Assembly: GCA_000227525.2 (NCBI GenBank) | Contig: AGIG01000031.1 | Coordinates: forward strand, 1 to 64,000 | From: a gamma proteobacterium HIMB30 | GTDB lineage: Bacteria; Pseudomonadota; Gammaproteobacteria; Pseudomonadales; Litorivicinaceae | Length of the DNA stretch: 64,000 nucleotides | Direction: 5' to 3' | In this document: piece after piece, positions 1-7,910 of the stretch | Layout of the letters: the number at the start of each line of letters is the position of its first letter | How positions within the stretch are numbered: position 1 is the first letter of the stretch | The notes under the pieces: generated by a model | Seen by the model: only the letters and a program-made list of their open reading frames with translations | The model's database searches: none | What the model was told of the DNA's origin: nothing | Translations under genes and position numbers: made by a program

Positions 1-199
1 ACCCGTATTTCTCGTGATAGGCACTAAGCTCTCTAAAGCCTTCTTCCCATTTTTCAGCAAGTGCATCCCAAATAAAGCCCAAGCCATCTAAACGTCTCTT
101 TCTTTCGTCTGAAAGCTTGTTCTTCCTGTAGTTTTGCCTCTGTGTGCCCACCCACACGTCTAATTTAAACCCTGTTATAGAGACAAACCTATGTGGGCC
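1..199 (-). pseudogene. Helicase-associated (HA) domain fragment, cut by window edge
   Basis: Reading the minus strand from about 165 towards 1 gives an unbroken frame with the hallmarks of the helicase-associated domain (PF03457-like): a LDVWVGTQR start motif, a basic KNKLSDERKRRLDGLGF segment, then FIWDALAEKWEEGF and YHEKYG. The frame is open only back to a stop at 200-202 and has no convincing start codon, while homology stops around 165-175, where SDR homology begins on the other strand. HA domains normally occur in tandem behind a superfamily 2 helicase, so this is probably the broken 5' side of a longer gene continuing beyond position 1. The domain identification is by motif recognition only. 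Confidence 0.6.
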
Positions 200-656
200 C
201 TACTTTATGCTCCATCATGCGTTACCGCATATGAAAAAACTGACGAGGGCTCGCGTGATCAATATCTCAAAACGAACCGAATCGATGCATCGCAAGGCTT
301 GGATCCCCTACGGTCCAACTAAAGCCGCACTGGAGGCGGCTACGATCGCGTGGGCGGAGTCATTGTCGAAAACAGGCGTGACCGTGAATACCTTGTCACC
401 AGGGGGAGCGGTCAACACAAAATTCGGGACCGGTCAGATCTCTGGCCACGGCATTGATCCGAGCACGATACGACCGATGACGGTCTGGCTCGCGTCGGAC
501 GCGTCTGATGGGTTCAACGGGTGTAGGTTTGTCGCAGACAGGTGGGATCCAGCGCTTCCAAGCATCGAGGCTGCGCTTGGGTGCCAAGAGAGCCAGATTT
601 TTCCTCGACCAGAAAGAGATTCACCACTCAAGAGAGCTTGGATGGATATTCTCTAA
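144..656 (+). pseudogene. Short-chain dehydrogenase/reductase, C-terminal half only
   Basis: The product matches the second half of a classical SDR: a VIETNL helix, an INISKR strand, the catalytic YGPTK (YxxxK) motif, TVNTLSPGGAV, and a WLASDASDGFNGCRF tail. The N-terminal Rossmann half with TGxxxGxG and the NAG motif is missing, so NAD(P) cannot be bound normally. SDR similarity starts only near position 168; the preceding codons, including the ATG at 144, overlap the helicase-domain fragment on the other strand and are not SDR-like. I read this as a truncated remnant created by a rearrangement rather than a working gene. It is followed by the 3' end of hypE on the opposite strand. Confidence 0.65.
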
Positions 657-744
657 CAAATGGCAGTAGGCTTTTCCCGAAAATAGTTGCCTGTCTGACT
701 AACTATGTGCAACGAGCGAGGCAGTCTTAGGGCGCACATAATCG

Positions 745-1761
745 CTAACAAATTCGAGGAAGTTGTTCGCCCAAGAGCATATCAACAATTCTTGTACCCC
801 CAAGCTCAGTCCGCATCTCGACTCTCGGTTTTGAATCTAATTCAATTACCTCTCCGATAACCACGGACTCGGCACCAGCCGGAATTGATTTCATGGCTCT
901 CAGGACTTTATCAATTTCGTCTTTGGGTACGAAAAGGACCAGGGCCCCCTCATTTGCCAAATAGAGCGGGTCAAGTCCCAGGATTTCACATATGCCCCTA
1001 ACCTCAGGCCTCAATTTGACTAATCGCTCATCTATCATAAGTCTAGCCTTAGAACTTAAAGCGATTTCATTAAGAACTGAAGAGAGCCCGCCTCTTGTGG
1101 CGTCCCTTGCGCAACGAACGTTCGGGCAAACCTCTAAGACCATATTCATTAAATGGTTCAACGGCTTACAGTCGGTCTGGAGGTCTGACCGCAAAGAAAA
1201 TTGATCTCTAGCCGTCAGAACAGTGGCTCCGTGATCTCCTAAATATCCATTCACCACGATCAGATCACCTTGACGAACTTTACGTGCTGAAAGGTCCAAA
1301 CCAGGCGGAATTACTCCGACCCCAGCTGTAGTAATAAACAATTTATCAGCCTTTCCTCGCTCTACTACTTTAGTGTCGCCAGTTACAATTTTTACGCCTG
1401 CTTCTGTTGCGGACTGACGCATCGACTTCACTATCTTCAGAAGCAATGCTTTCGAAAAACCTTCCTCGATAATGAAAGAAGCTGACAACCACAGCGGTTG
1501 GGCTCCACCAACCGTGAGATCGTTTACAGTGCCGCATACGGCGAGGTTGCCGATATCGCCTCCCGGAAACTCTAGTGGATCCACAACAAAACTATCGGTG
1601 GTGAAAGCTAACTTGGAGCCGACATTAGACAGAAGACTTGACTCTAAGCGGGCCTGATCATCCTCCCCACCTGAGTCAAAAAGAGGAAAAAAAATCTCCT
1701 CCAAAAGATCTTTCATGGCTTTACCCCCGCCTCCATGAGCCAGGGTTATTAAGTCATTCAT
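745..1761 (-). CDS. hypE: HypE, carbamoyl dehydratase for hydrogenase CN ligand
   Basis: HypE takes the carbamoyl group from HypF on its C-terminal cysteine and dehydrates it with ATP to the thiocyanate that supplies cyanide to the NiFe active-site iron. The 338-residue protein has the usual length, the N-terminal HGGGGK motif (residues 9-14), the PurM-like TTDSFVVDPLEFPGGDIG and ARDATRGGL segments, and ends in the obligatory PRIC with Cys338. It is the last gene of the minus-strand maturation operon, 48 bases after hypD. The complete key residues suggest it is functional and serves the hydrogenase encoded at 7911-12599. Confidence 0.97.
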   Translation of the reverse strand: MNDLITLAHGGGGKAMKDLLEEIFFPLFDSGGEDDQARLESSLLSNVGSKLAFTTDSFVVDPLEFPGGDIGNLAVCGTVNDLTVGGAQPLWLSASFIIEEGFSKALLLKIVKSMRQSATEAGVKIVTGDTKVVERGKADKLFITTAGVGVIPPGLDLSARKVRQGDLIVVNGYLGDHGATVLTARDQFSLRSDLQTDCKPLNHLMNMVLEVCPNVRCARDATRGGLSSVLNEIALSSKARLMIDERLVKLRPEVRGICEILGLDPLYLANEGALVLFVPKDEIDKVLRAMKSIPAGAESVVIGEVIELDSKPRVEMRTELGGTRIVDMLLGEQLPRIC

Positions 1762-1809
1762 CGATCGATCCGGTGTCAGCTGATATTGTTGCGTTCAATG
1801 ATTTTTGGC

Positions 1810-2934
1810 TCATTGAAAGCCTCCATATTGGTGATACGCGGCACAAGCCCCTTCTGATGAAACCATGAGTGCGCCAAGAGGTGTCTCAGGGGTACAGTCC
1901 TTACAAAAGTGCGGACAATCGAATGGCTTAAGCTTTCCTATCATAACTTTTCCGCACGGATATTGGTCTCGATAACCCTCTCGCGTAACGCTCGAGCCGT
2001 AACCAATACCAAACCGCTCCTCGGCATCAAACTCAGCAAATTGTTTACGAATCCGCAAACCACTTGACTCGATTTCACCTAGACCTCTCCACTCAAAAGA
2101 GGGCCTAGTCTCAAATACCTCATTCAGGGCCGATAAGCTGACAGGATTACCGTCACGTGTGACGACCCGCGAATACTGATTCTCCACCATCACACGGCCC
2201 TCAACGATTTGCCTAAGTAGCATCAATACCGATTGCATTAAATCAAGGGGCTCGAATCCGGCAACGACCACAGGCTTGCCGAACTCCTCCGCTATGAAGT
2301 CATAAGGCCTAGTTCCGATTACCATAGACACGTGTCCTGGACCAATAAATCCATCTATGGAAACGTCCGCTTGCTCCAAAATCGACCTAATAGGAGGCGG
2401 CACCGTTATGTGGTTACAGAAAACTGAGAAGTTTGCGATATCTTCTTTGGCCGCCTGTAATATTGATATGGCAGTGGCTGGCGCCGTAGTTTCGAACCCT
2501 AGCCCAAAAAAAACTACCTGTTTATCAGGATTCTTGCGAGCAATCTCTAACGAATCTGAGGGAGAGTAAACCATCCTCACATCGACGCCCGCTGCTTTGC
2601 ATTGCTGGAGAGACCCGTTTCTTCCGGGCACCCGCATCGCGTCGCCGTAAGAGGTCAGAATTACACTGTCCCGTTCCGCCAACTCGAGAAATTCATCAAC
2701 CCGTTGCATTGGAAGAACGCAAACCGGACAACCGGGCCCATGAACGAACTCGATACTGCGAGGCACAAGCTTATCAATGCCATGCCGGAAGATTGTATGA
2801 GTATGTCCGCCACAGATTTCCATAATCTGTAAAGGATTCGTTTCGTCAGCTCCCGCCTTCGTCGACAGCTCTTCGATATCAGCTCTGATGCGTTTAGCTA
2901 GACGCGCATCTCGAAACTCATCCACTAGCTGCAC
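1810..2934 (-). CDS. hypD: HypD, Fe(CN)2CO assembly scaffold
   Basis: HypD is the iron-sulfur scaffold on which, together with HypC, the Fe(CN)2CO unit is built. At 374 residues it is of normal length. Visible landmarks are the EICGGHTHTIFRHG motif near residue 40, GPGCPVC near residue 67, and the C-terminal cluster motif CPHFCKDC followed by GACAAYHQYGG, which bind the [4Fe-4S] cluster. It starts with GTG at 2934, only three bases after the hypC stop, so the pair is probably translationally coupled. All key cysteines are present. Confidence 0.97.
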   Translation of the reverse strand: MQLVDEFRDARLAKRIRADIEELSTKAGADETNPLQIMEICGGHTHTIFRHGIDKLVPRSIEFVHGPGCPVCVLPMQRVDEFLELAERDSVILTSYGDAMRVPGRNGSLQQCKAAGVDVRMVYSPSDSLEIARKNPDKQVVFFGLGFETTAPATAISILQAAKEDIANFSVFCNHITVPPPIRSILEQADVSIDGFIGPGHVSMVIGTRPYDFIAEEFGKPVVVAGFEPLDLMQSVLMLLRQIVEGRVMVENQYSRVVTRDGNPVSLSALNEVFETRPSFEWRGLGEIESSGLRIRKQFAEFDAEERFGIGYGSSVTREGYRDQYPCGKVMIGKLKPFDCPHFCKDCTPETPLGALMVSSEGACAAYHQYGGFQ

Positions 2935-2937
2935 AGC

Positions 2938-3225
2938 TTAATGACCCTGAACCGCTTGATCCCCAGCAAGCATAGCGAACAATTCCTCTTGAGCATCACC
3001 CAACTCGTGCAGTGTTCGCAGAGTTTCTCGCGCCTCTTCCTCGTCTATCACGGCCATGCCGAACCCAACATGAATTAAAACCCATGCCCCAACTAAGTTT
3101 TGAAGCCCGCATCCAGCAACACATGTTAGATTCACGGTACGTTTGACGCCTGAAACATCTGCGATCCCCAGATTGGTCTCTTCGTCGGTTATTTCTATAA
3201 CTTTTCCTGGTATCCCAAGACACAT
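2938..3225 (-). CDS. hypC: HypC, hydrogenase maturation chaperone
   Basis: A small OB-fold chaperone (95 residues) that carries the iron centre with HypD and delivers it to the large-subunit precursor. The N-terminal MCLGIPGKV signature is intact, including the essential Cys2, and the body shows the conserved VNLTCV and GAWVLIHVGFGMAVIDEEEA segments. It lies between hypF (87 bases upstream) and hypD (three bases downstream). Only one copy is present, so it probably serves both HypD and the large subunit. Confidence 0.97.
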   Translation of the reverse strand: MCLGIPGKVIEITDEETNLGIADVSGVKRTVNLTCVAGCGLQNLVGAWVLIHVGFGMAVIDEEEARETLRTLHELGDAQEELFAMLAGDQAVQGH

Positions 3226-3311
3226 AGAGAACCCTCCAGATTTTCTCTAAACTCTGTCATAACCCGCGGTCCAACAGACTGCGCTACATGACTCTTGTAC
3301 CGTCAAAAGAA

Positions 3312-5561
3312 TCAAAACACTTTATAAGCAACCTCGCAACCTTGTAACGTCTTGGCACAGGTCACAGCGGCTTGACCCAACGAAATCCCCGCATCGTTTG
3401 ATGGTATTGAGGAGTGTACTAATGTATCGAACTCGGACAACTCGGACAGCAGAAGCGTTCTAAGAAGAGTGTTTTGCATGCACCCGCCTGACAAAACTAC
3501 GGAATCAAAATCTCTCGATTTTTTCATTTCTTTGACAGCTTGACCCAAGCCCAACGCTAAAGCAGCGTGAAATTTCCACGCCATCCTAGCCGGTGTCTCT
3601 CCGTTCAAACGATCTTCGTACCAAGCTTTAAATAGATTTGTCGGATCAAGGCCGCTTCCCAACGGATAGGGATCGGGCTCCGAATTACAGGTTCGAGCCA
3701 AACTCTCCAAACGTGTCGCCGCCTCGGCTTCAAAGCTCTGTGAGCCGCTGCATATTCCAAGAGCGGCCGCAAATGCGTCGAAGAGTCTACCCACCGATGA
3801 TGTCATAGGTGCGAACTCTTTATGCCCCCTGACTTGTCGAACGGCCTGGACGGGATAATCAATCAAGAGCTCATCAGCCACGGAATCTAGCCCCGAATCA
3901 TCAAGCCGAACCAGTAAGTTTCGCCAAGGCTGCAAGGCTGCAAGATCACCACCGAGAAGTGGCGCTGGACGCAAACACTTGAACCGCTCGAAATAACTAT
4001 AATTTCCATAAACGATCTCCCCTCCCCAAGCCTCGCCATCTAGTCCATAACCGATCCCATCCAATAAAACCCCCGCCACCATAGAATCATCAAGCGGAAT
4101 GTTGTTATCAATCAGACAAGAAGCGAAATGCGCGTGGTGATGCTGTACCTGAGTCAGAGGTAACTCTGAAGACGCTGCCTGGGCTGTGGTATAGAACGAG
4201 GGATGCAGGTCACACGAGACAGTCTCAGGCTGTACATCGAACAACGAACAGTAATCCGTCTTAGCATGATCGAAATTATCCCTATTAGATGGCTTCGCCA
4301 AGTCGCCTAGGTACTGACTTAAATATGCCTTTCCAGACTTGACTATGGTTATCGTGTTTTTAGTGTCGCAACCAAAAGCTAATACTTGAGGGCTTTGTTC
4401 AAAGCCTTCAGGGAGGCAGATTTCTCCTGGGGCTCGGCCCCTGCTTCTACGAAAAGATAGAGGCCCTTGAGGCGTATTTATCTCGACGCTATCGTCCAGG
4501 CGTCGAACGATTTCTCTATCGTGATGGATTACAGCATCGGTCAGGGAAACAAGAACTCGTCTTGCCTCATCTGTCGAAATAACCTGAGGAAAGCCAGACA
4601 CGTTCCCCGAAGTAACTACCAGCGGCCCATCAAATTCCTCGACAAGCATATGATGCAACGCCGTGTAGGGAAGCATCCAGCCTAAGTAAAACTGATTAGG
4701 GGCTACGTTTGGTGCCAGGCCCCGGTCAGACCGGGGTATCAATACTATCGGCGCTGCAGGATCATTCAATAGCTCTAAATCGCCATTTGAGGGAAGTCCA
4801 TATCTCCTTATGTCGGTTTCCTTACCCATTAATGCCATTGGCTTTGATGGCCGTTTTTTGAAATCCCTGAGCCTCTGAACAGCAGCTTGGTCTAACGCAT
4901 CCACGAGGAGATGGTAGCCGCCCACTCCTTTAACACCTAGAATCCCACCTCTCTTAAGAATATTTACCGCATCAATAATGGGGTCTACCGTAGCGGTTGG
5001 CTCTAGCCAAAGTTTTGGTCCACAAGCTTCACAAGCCAGCGGCTGTGCATGAAACCTCCTGTCAAGGACATCTGAATATTGATGACTACAGAGATCACAC
5101 ATCGTAAATTCACTCATGGATGTATTTTCTCGATCATAGGGCGCAAAATGAATGATCGAAAACCGTGGTCCACAGTTTGTGCAGTTAGTCGCGTGATATC
5201 TATATCGAAAATTTTGTGTGTTAAATATCTCGGCTCGACATTCCGCGCAGGTAGCCAAGTCCGGCGTAACAGTGATATCCATGTCACTGCTACGCGAAGG
5301 AATAATCTGAAAGTTCTCAGCAATTATAGGTTCGCAATCACAGACTTCGATTGAGGCTACCCTTGCCATTGGAGGAGCTGAAGTCCTGAGTGCCTCGATG
5401 AAATCGCTCAATAACGCCCCCGTAGCATTTATCGATACGCCTCGGCTGTCATTGCAAACACTACCCAATATCTTAAAGCGATCAGCTAGGCGCCAGACGA
5501 AGGGTCGGTAACCTACTCCCTGTACTCGACCTCTGATTCTGATGGCTACGCTAGTGGTCAC
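3312..5561 (-). CDS. hypF: HypF, carbamoyltransferase
   Basis: HypF converts carbamoyl phosphate and ATP to carbamoyl-AMP and transfers the carbamoyl group to HypE. The 749-residue protein has the complete architecture: an acylphosphatase domain at the start (RIRGRVQGVGYRPFVW), two zinc-finger modules (CAECRAEIF with CTNCGPRFS; CDLCSHQYS with CEACGP), a YrdC-like domain around residues 200-385 and a Kae1-like domain with HHHAHFASC and SGGCMQN. It follows the CobW-type GTPase by about 40 bases on the same strand. No truncation or frameshift is seen. Confidence 0.97.
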   Translation of the reverse strand: MTTSVAIRIRGRVQGVGYRPFVWRLADRFKILGSVCNDSRGVSINATGALLSDFIEALRTSAPPMARVASIEVCDCEPIIAENFQIIPSRSSDMDITVTPDLATCAECRAEIFNTQNFRYRYHATNCTNCGPRFSIIHFAPYDRENTSMSEFTMCDLCSHQYSDVLDRRFHAQPLACEACGPKLWLEPTATVDPIIDAVNILKRGGILGVKGVGGYHLLVDALDQAAVQRLRDFKKRPSKPMALMGKETDIRRYGLPSNGDLELLNDPAAPIVLIPRSDRGLAPNVAPNQFYLGWMLPYTALHHMLVEEFDGPLVVTSGNVSGFPQVISTDEARRVLVSLTDAVIHHDREIVRRLDDSVEINTPQGPLSFRRSRGRAPGEICLPEGFEQSPQVLAFGCDTKNTITIVKSGKAYLSQYLGDLAKPSNRDNFDHAKTDYCSLFDVQPETVSCDLHPSFYTTAQAASSELPLTQVQHHHAHFASCLIDNNIPLDDSMVAGVLLDGIGYGLDGEAWGGEIVYGNYSYFERFKCLRPAPLLGGDLAALQPWRNLLVRLDDSGLDSVADELLIDYPVQAVRQVRGHKEFAPMTSSVGRLFDAFAAALGICSGSQSFEAEAATRLESLARTCNSEPDPYPLGSGLDPTNLFKAWYEDRLNGETPARMAWKFHAALALGLGQAVKEMKKSRDFDSVVLSGGCMQNTLLRTLLLSELSEFDTLVHSSIPSNDAGISLGQAAVTCAKTLQGCEVAYKVF

Positions 5562-5604
5562 GAACTGTCACCTGATACATATCGCTTCGTCACCAGTCTC
5601 GCCA

Positions 5605-6537
5605 TTATCCAACGACTATTCCGTCTATATCACGCCTGATCTCATCCTCGGGTAGATTAATACCGATGAATACGAGCTTCATACCTGTCTCCGCAAAAGG
5701 CTTCGACCAAGGCTCACTCGTAAATACATCATGAACCAGATTGATTAGTTGCGGTTCTGGGAATCCGGAGAAACATATGATGCCCTTTACTCTAAGCAGG
5801 CGCTCCGGATAACGCATAATCCAAAAAGATAAAGTGTCCCTGAATAAATCAGGATCCACCGATCCGGATGACTGAATAACAAACGTTGAATAATTGTGAT
5901 GGTGGTGGGCTGAAAACTGCTGCGAAGTTTTTAGTATCTGGGTGGTATCGCTTACCTTGAAAATCTTTGTCAAATCGCTGACATCACCATCAAACCAAAC
6001 CCTGGCATTGGGATTTACACGCCGAGCTAGCTGCTCCAATTTATCTCTTTTGCTAAGCTCAGCTGGCAGATCTCTGTTGATCACAATATGGTCTGCCATT
6101 GCTATTTGATTGGCCGCTTCAGGATAAAGCTGCAGCTGTTCCTCAATTTTCTTGGCGTAGCAAACGCAGACCACAGTTAAGTTAGGGGAAAGCTCGGCCA
6201 GACGATTATCGGTCTGGAAATTTCTGATAATTTCGCTTGGTGAAGCTACTCCCGAGGTCTCAATTATTCCGTGTCTGAACTGTAGTGTTGGTTCGGCTAC
6301 CGCGTCGCAAATAGTATCGACTAGATCATCTCTAACCTCACAGCAAACACAACCGTTAGGTAGGCTGAACGTCGCTAGCTGTTTCCCTCCACCCGATATG
6401 ATTTCACCGTCGATATCCACGTCACCAAACTCATTGACAAAAACGACCGTTCCTTCACCCACATCGGTTAGAAATTTATTGATAAGGGTCGTTTTACCGG
6501 AACCTAGAAATCCGGTAACGACGGTAATAGGTAGCAT
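5605..6537 (-). CDS. CobW/COG0523-type G3E GTPase, likely nickel or metal chaperone
   Basis: G3E-family GTPases load metals into enzymes or metallochaperones. The Walker A loop GFLGSGKTT (residues 9-17) and the COG0523 metal motif C63-V-C65-C66 are present, and a four-histidine run (211-214) precedes the CobW C-terminal domain. The guanine-specificity motif is unusual: the NKxD equivalent seems to be N154-R-D. I chose the ATG at 6537 because GGAGG lies just upstream; a GTG at 6573 would add twelve residues. First gene of the hyp operon, it sits where HypB might be expected, and neither HypA nor HypB is visible. A nickel-delivery role is inference. Confidence 0.85.
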   Translation of the reverse strand: MLPITVVTGFLGSGKTTLINKFLTDVGEGTVVFVNEFGDVDIDGEIISGGGKQLATFSLPNGCVCCEVRDDLVDTICDAVAEPTLQFRHGIIETSGVASPSEIIRNFQTDNRLAELSPNLTVVCVCYAKKIEEQLQLYPEAANQIAMADHIVINRDLPAELSKRDKLEQLARRVNPNARVWFDGDVSDLTKIFKVSDTTQILKTSQQFSAHHHHNYSTFVIQSSGSVDPDLFRDTLSFWIMRYPERLLRVKGIICFSGFPEPQLINLVHDVFTSEPWSKPFAETGMKLVFIGINLPEDEIRRDIDGIVVG

Positions 6538-6641
6538 CTGCCCTCCAATGTCTTCAATTTTATACTTACACACCCTTTCTACTGATCATCTTTTGGAATA
6601 CTGTATTTTGAAACTTAATCTATCAGAGGAAACGCTAAGCT

Positions 6642-7424
6642 ATGAAACTTGCAACCGTGGGTAAAGGTGGATCGGGAAAAACGACAATCGCGGGCACCTT
6701 AACAAGAATATTTGCCGAACGTGGTAACAAAATCCTCGCGATTGATGGCGATCCAAATCCCAACCTAGCCCATACCTTGGGCCTAACTCGCTCGGAAGTG
6801 GAAAAGATCACTTACATACCCCCGTCGATAATGAAGCAAGGTGAACGCGTTAACGACGTCGTTCAAATGGTTCCCACGATACCAAGAGAGGAAATCATAA
6901 GCGAATACGGTGTCAAAGCGGCCCCATACGTTGATTTACTGGTAATGGGCCAACCGGCTCACGGATCAGCGGGATCTGGCTGCATGTGTGCCTCACACCG
7001 AGCGGTACGGGGACTGGTGGCAGAGCTCACGGCTTTTGGTGAACACACAGTGACCGATATGGAGGCTGGTCTCGAGCACCTTAAACGCGGAACCGCACGT
7101 CACGTCGATATGATGCTAATTGTAGCTGAGCCCTACTACCGCTCTCTCGAAGCAGCAATGCGGACCGCTGAGCTTTCGAGAGAACTAGAAATTCCTTTCA
7201 TAAAGCTCGTAGCTAATAAAGTGAGAAACAGCAGTGACGAGGAGGCGATCAGAACATTTTGCGATCAGCACGGAATAGACGTTATCGGCGTCGTTCCCTT
7301 AGACGATAACCTCGTTGAAGCAGAGCGACTCGAGAAAGCACCGTATGATTTCAAGCCTGATTCGCCAGGGGTACAATCGATCAGAAAAATAGCCCAAGAA
7401 ATTGATAGTCTCGGAGTTAATTAG
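6642..7424 (+). CDS. CooC-like nickel-insertion ATPase
   Basis: A 260-residue P-loop ATPase of the MinD/ParA superfamily, closest by motif to CooC, which inserts nickel into carbon monoxide dehydrogenase. It has the deviant Walker A KGGSGKTT (residues 8-15), a C114-x-C116 metal site in GSGCMCASHRAV, and the CooC-typical DMEAGLEHLKRGTA segment. No CO dehydrogenase is encoded here, so its client may be the hydrogenase or the nickel supply. It is divergent from the cobW-hypFCDE operon and is followed directly by the merR gene. The CooC assignment is confident; the client is inferred from context. Confidence 0.88.
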   Translation: MKLATVGKGGSGKTTIAGTLTRIFAERGNKILAIDGDPNPNLAHTLGLTRSEVEKITYIPPSIMKQGERVNDVVQMVPTIPREEIISEYGVKAAPYVDLLVMGQPAHGSAGSGCMCASHRAVRGLVAELTAFGEHTVTDMEAGLEHLKRGTARHVDMMLIVAEPYYRSLEAAMRTAELSRELEIPFIKLVANKVRNSSDEEAIRTFCDQHGIDVIGVVPLDDNLVEAERLEKAPYDFKPDSPGVQSIRKIAQEIDSLGVN

Positions 7425-7826
7425 TTGAAGATCGGAGATCTAGCGAAAAAGCTCGGTGTTTCAACGAAAACGATACGGTACTACGAAACTTTGGGACTTA
7501 TCCCGGAGGCACAGCGGGCTGAGAATGGATATCGATCTTTTTCCACCTCAGCCATCGCGACAGCGCAACTTGTATCCACGCTAAGAAAATTAAAATTCTC
7601 GATCGATGACATTAAGGCACTGGATATCAACAATAACACTGGCCAACTACGACAGGTCCTTGAGCGGGTACTAGACAAGAAAAGAAGCGAGATTGCGTTA
7701 GATATTGCGATTCTTCAAGGACAACTGGATGAGTTAGATTCAAGGTACCTTTTATTATTACAATCACCGAAAAACGAGGGAACCGATTGTATTTGCGCAT
7801 TCTTAAACATTAGTTGTAGATGCTAG
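7425..7826 (+). CDS. MerR-family metal-responsive regulator with double CxC tail
   Basis: The N-terminal winged helix (MKIGDLAKKLGVSTKTIRYYE) is classic MerR, followed by a dimerisation helix. The last twelve residues hold four cysteines, C122-x-C124 and C131-x-C133, placed where CueR/ZntR relatives bind metal. The start is a TTG that abuts the cooC stop codon, so the two are probably one transcript. Just downstream, at 7846-7876, lies a promoter with the over-long spacer that MerR proteins activate. I infer that this protein switches on the hydrogenase operon in response to a metal, perhaps nickel; the metal is not known from sequence. Length 133 residues. Confidence 0.9.
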   Translation: MKIGDLAKKLGVSTKTIRYYETLGLIPEAQRAENGYRSFSTSAIATAQLVSTLRKLKFSIDDIKALDINNNTGQLRQVLERVLDKKRSEIALDIAILQGQLDELDSRYLLLLQSPKNEGTDCICAFLNISCRC

Positions 7827-7845
7827 ATATTTCGACACAATAGTC

Positions 7846-7876
7846 TTGACATTACCCTTAGGGCAAACTGTTAGCT
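7846..7876 (+). promoter_or_regulatory. MerR-type promoter of the hydrogenase operon
   Basis: A perfect -35 hexamer TTGACA (7846-7851) is separated by 19 bases from a -10-like TTAGCT (7871-7876). Ordinary sigma-70 promoters have about 17 bases; MerR-activated ones have 19-20. The spacer contains a CCCTTAGGG dyad (7855-7863), the kind of operator these dimers bind. It lies between merR and the small-subunit gene, with start codon at 7911. Assignment rests on spacing and symmetry. Confidence 0.75.
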
Positions 7877-7881
7877 GGTAA

Positions 7882-7900
7882 CCAACAAAAAGCTTGTTGG
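7882..7900 (+). promoter_or_regulatory. Leader hairpin over the small-subunit ribosome site
   Basis: CCAACAA (7882-7888) and TTGTTGG (7894-7900) form a perfect seven-base-pair stem with a five-base loop in the expected 5' leader. Its 3' arm overlaps the first bases of the GGGAG Shine-Dalgarno sequence (7899-7903) before the ATG at 7911. It could modulate translation or protect the mRNA end, and it could also be chance. Confidence 0.4.
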
Positions 7901-7910
7901 GAGAAAACGG

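Noticed and set aside
5605-6537. HypB identity for the G3E GTPase
   Set aside because: The CxCC motif and CobW C-terminal domain with HHHH are COG0523 features; HypB's N-terminal CxxCGC and its conserved core are absent.
6538-6573. GTG start adding twelve residues to the CobW-type GTPase
   Set aside because: The ATG at 6537 has GGAGG at good distance and the conserved fold starts just there.
6642-7424. Nitrogenase iron protein or MinD for the P-loop ATPase
   Set aside because: The CxC metal site and AGLEHLKRGTA segment fit CooC; NifH cluster cysteines and the MinD amphipathic tail are missing.
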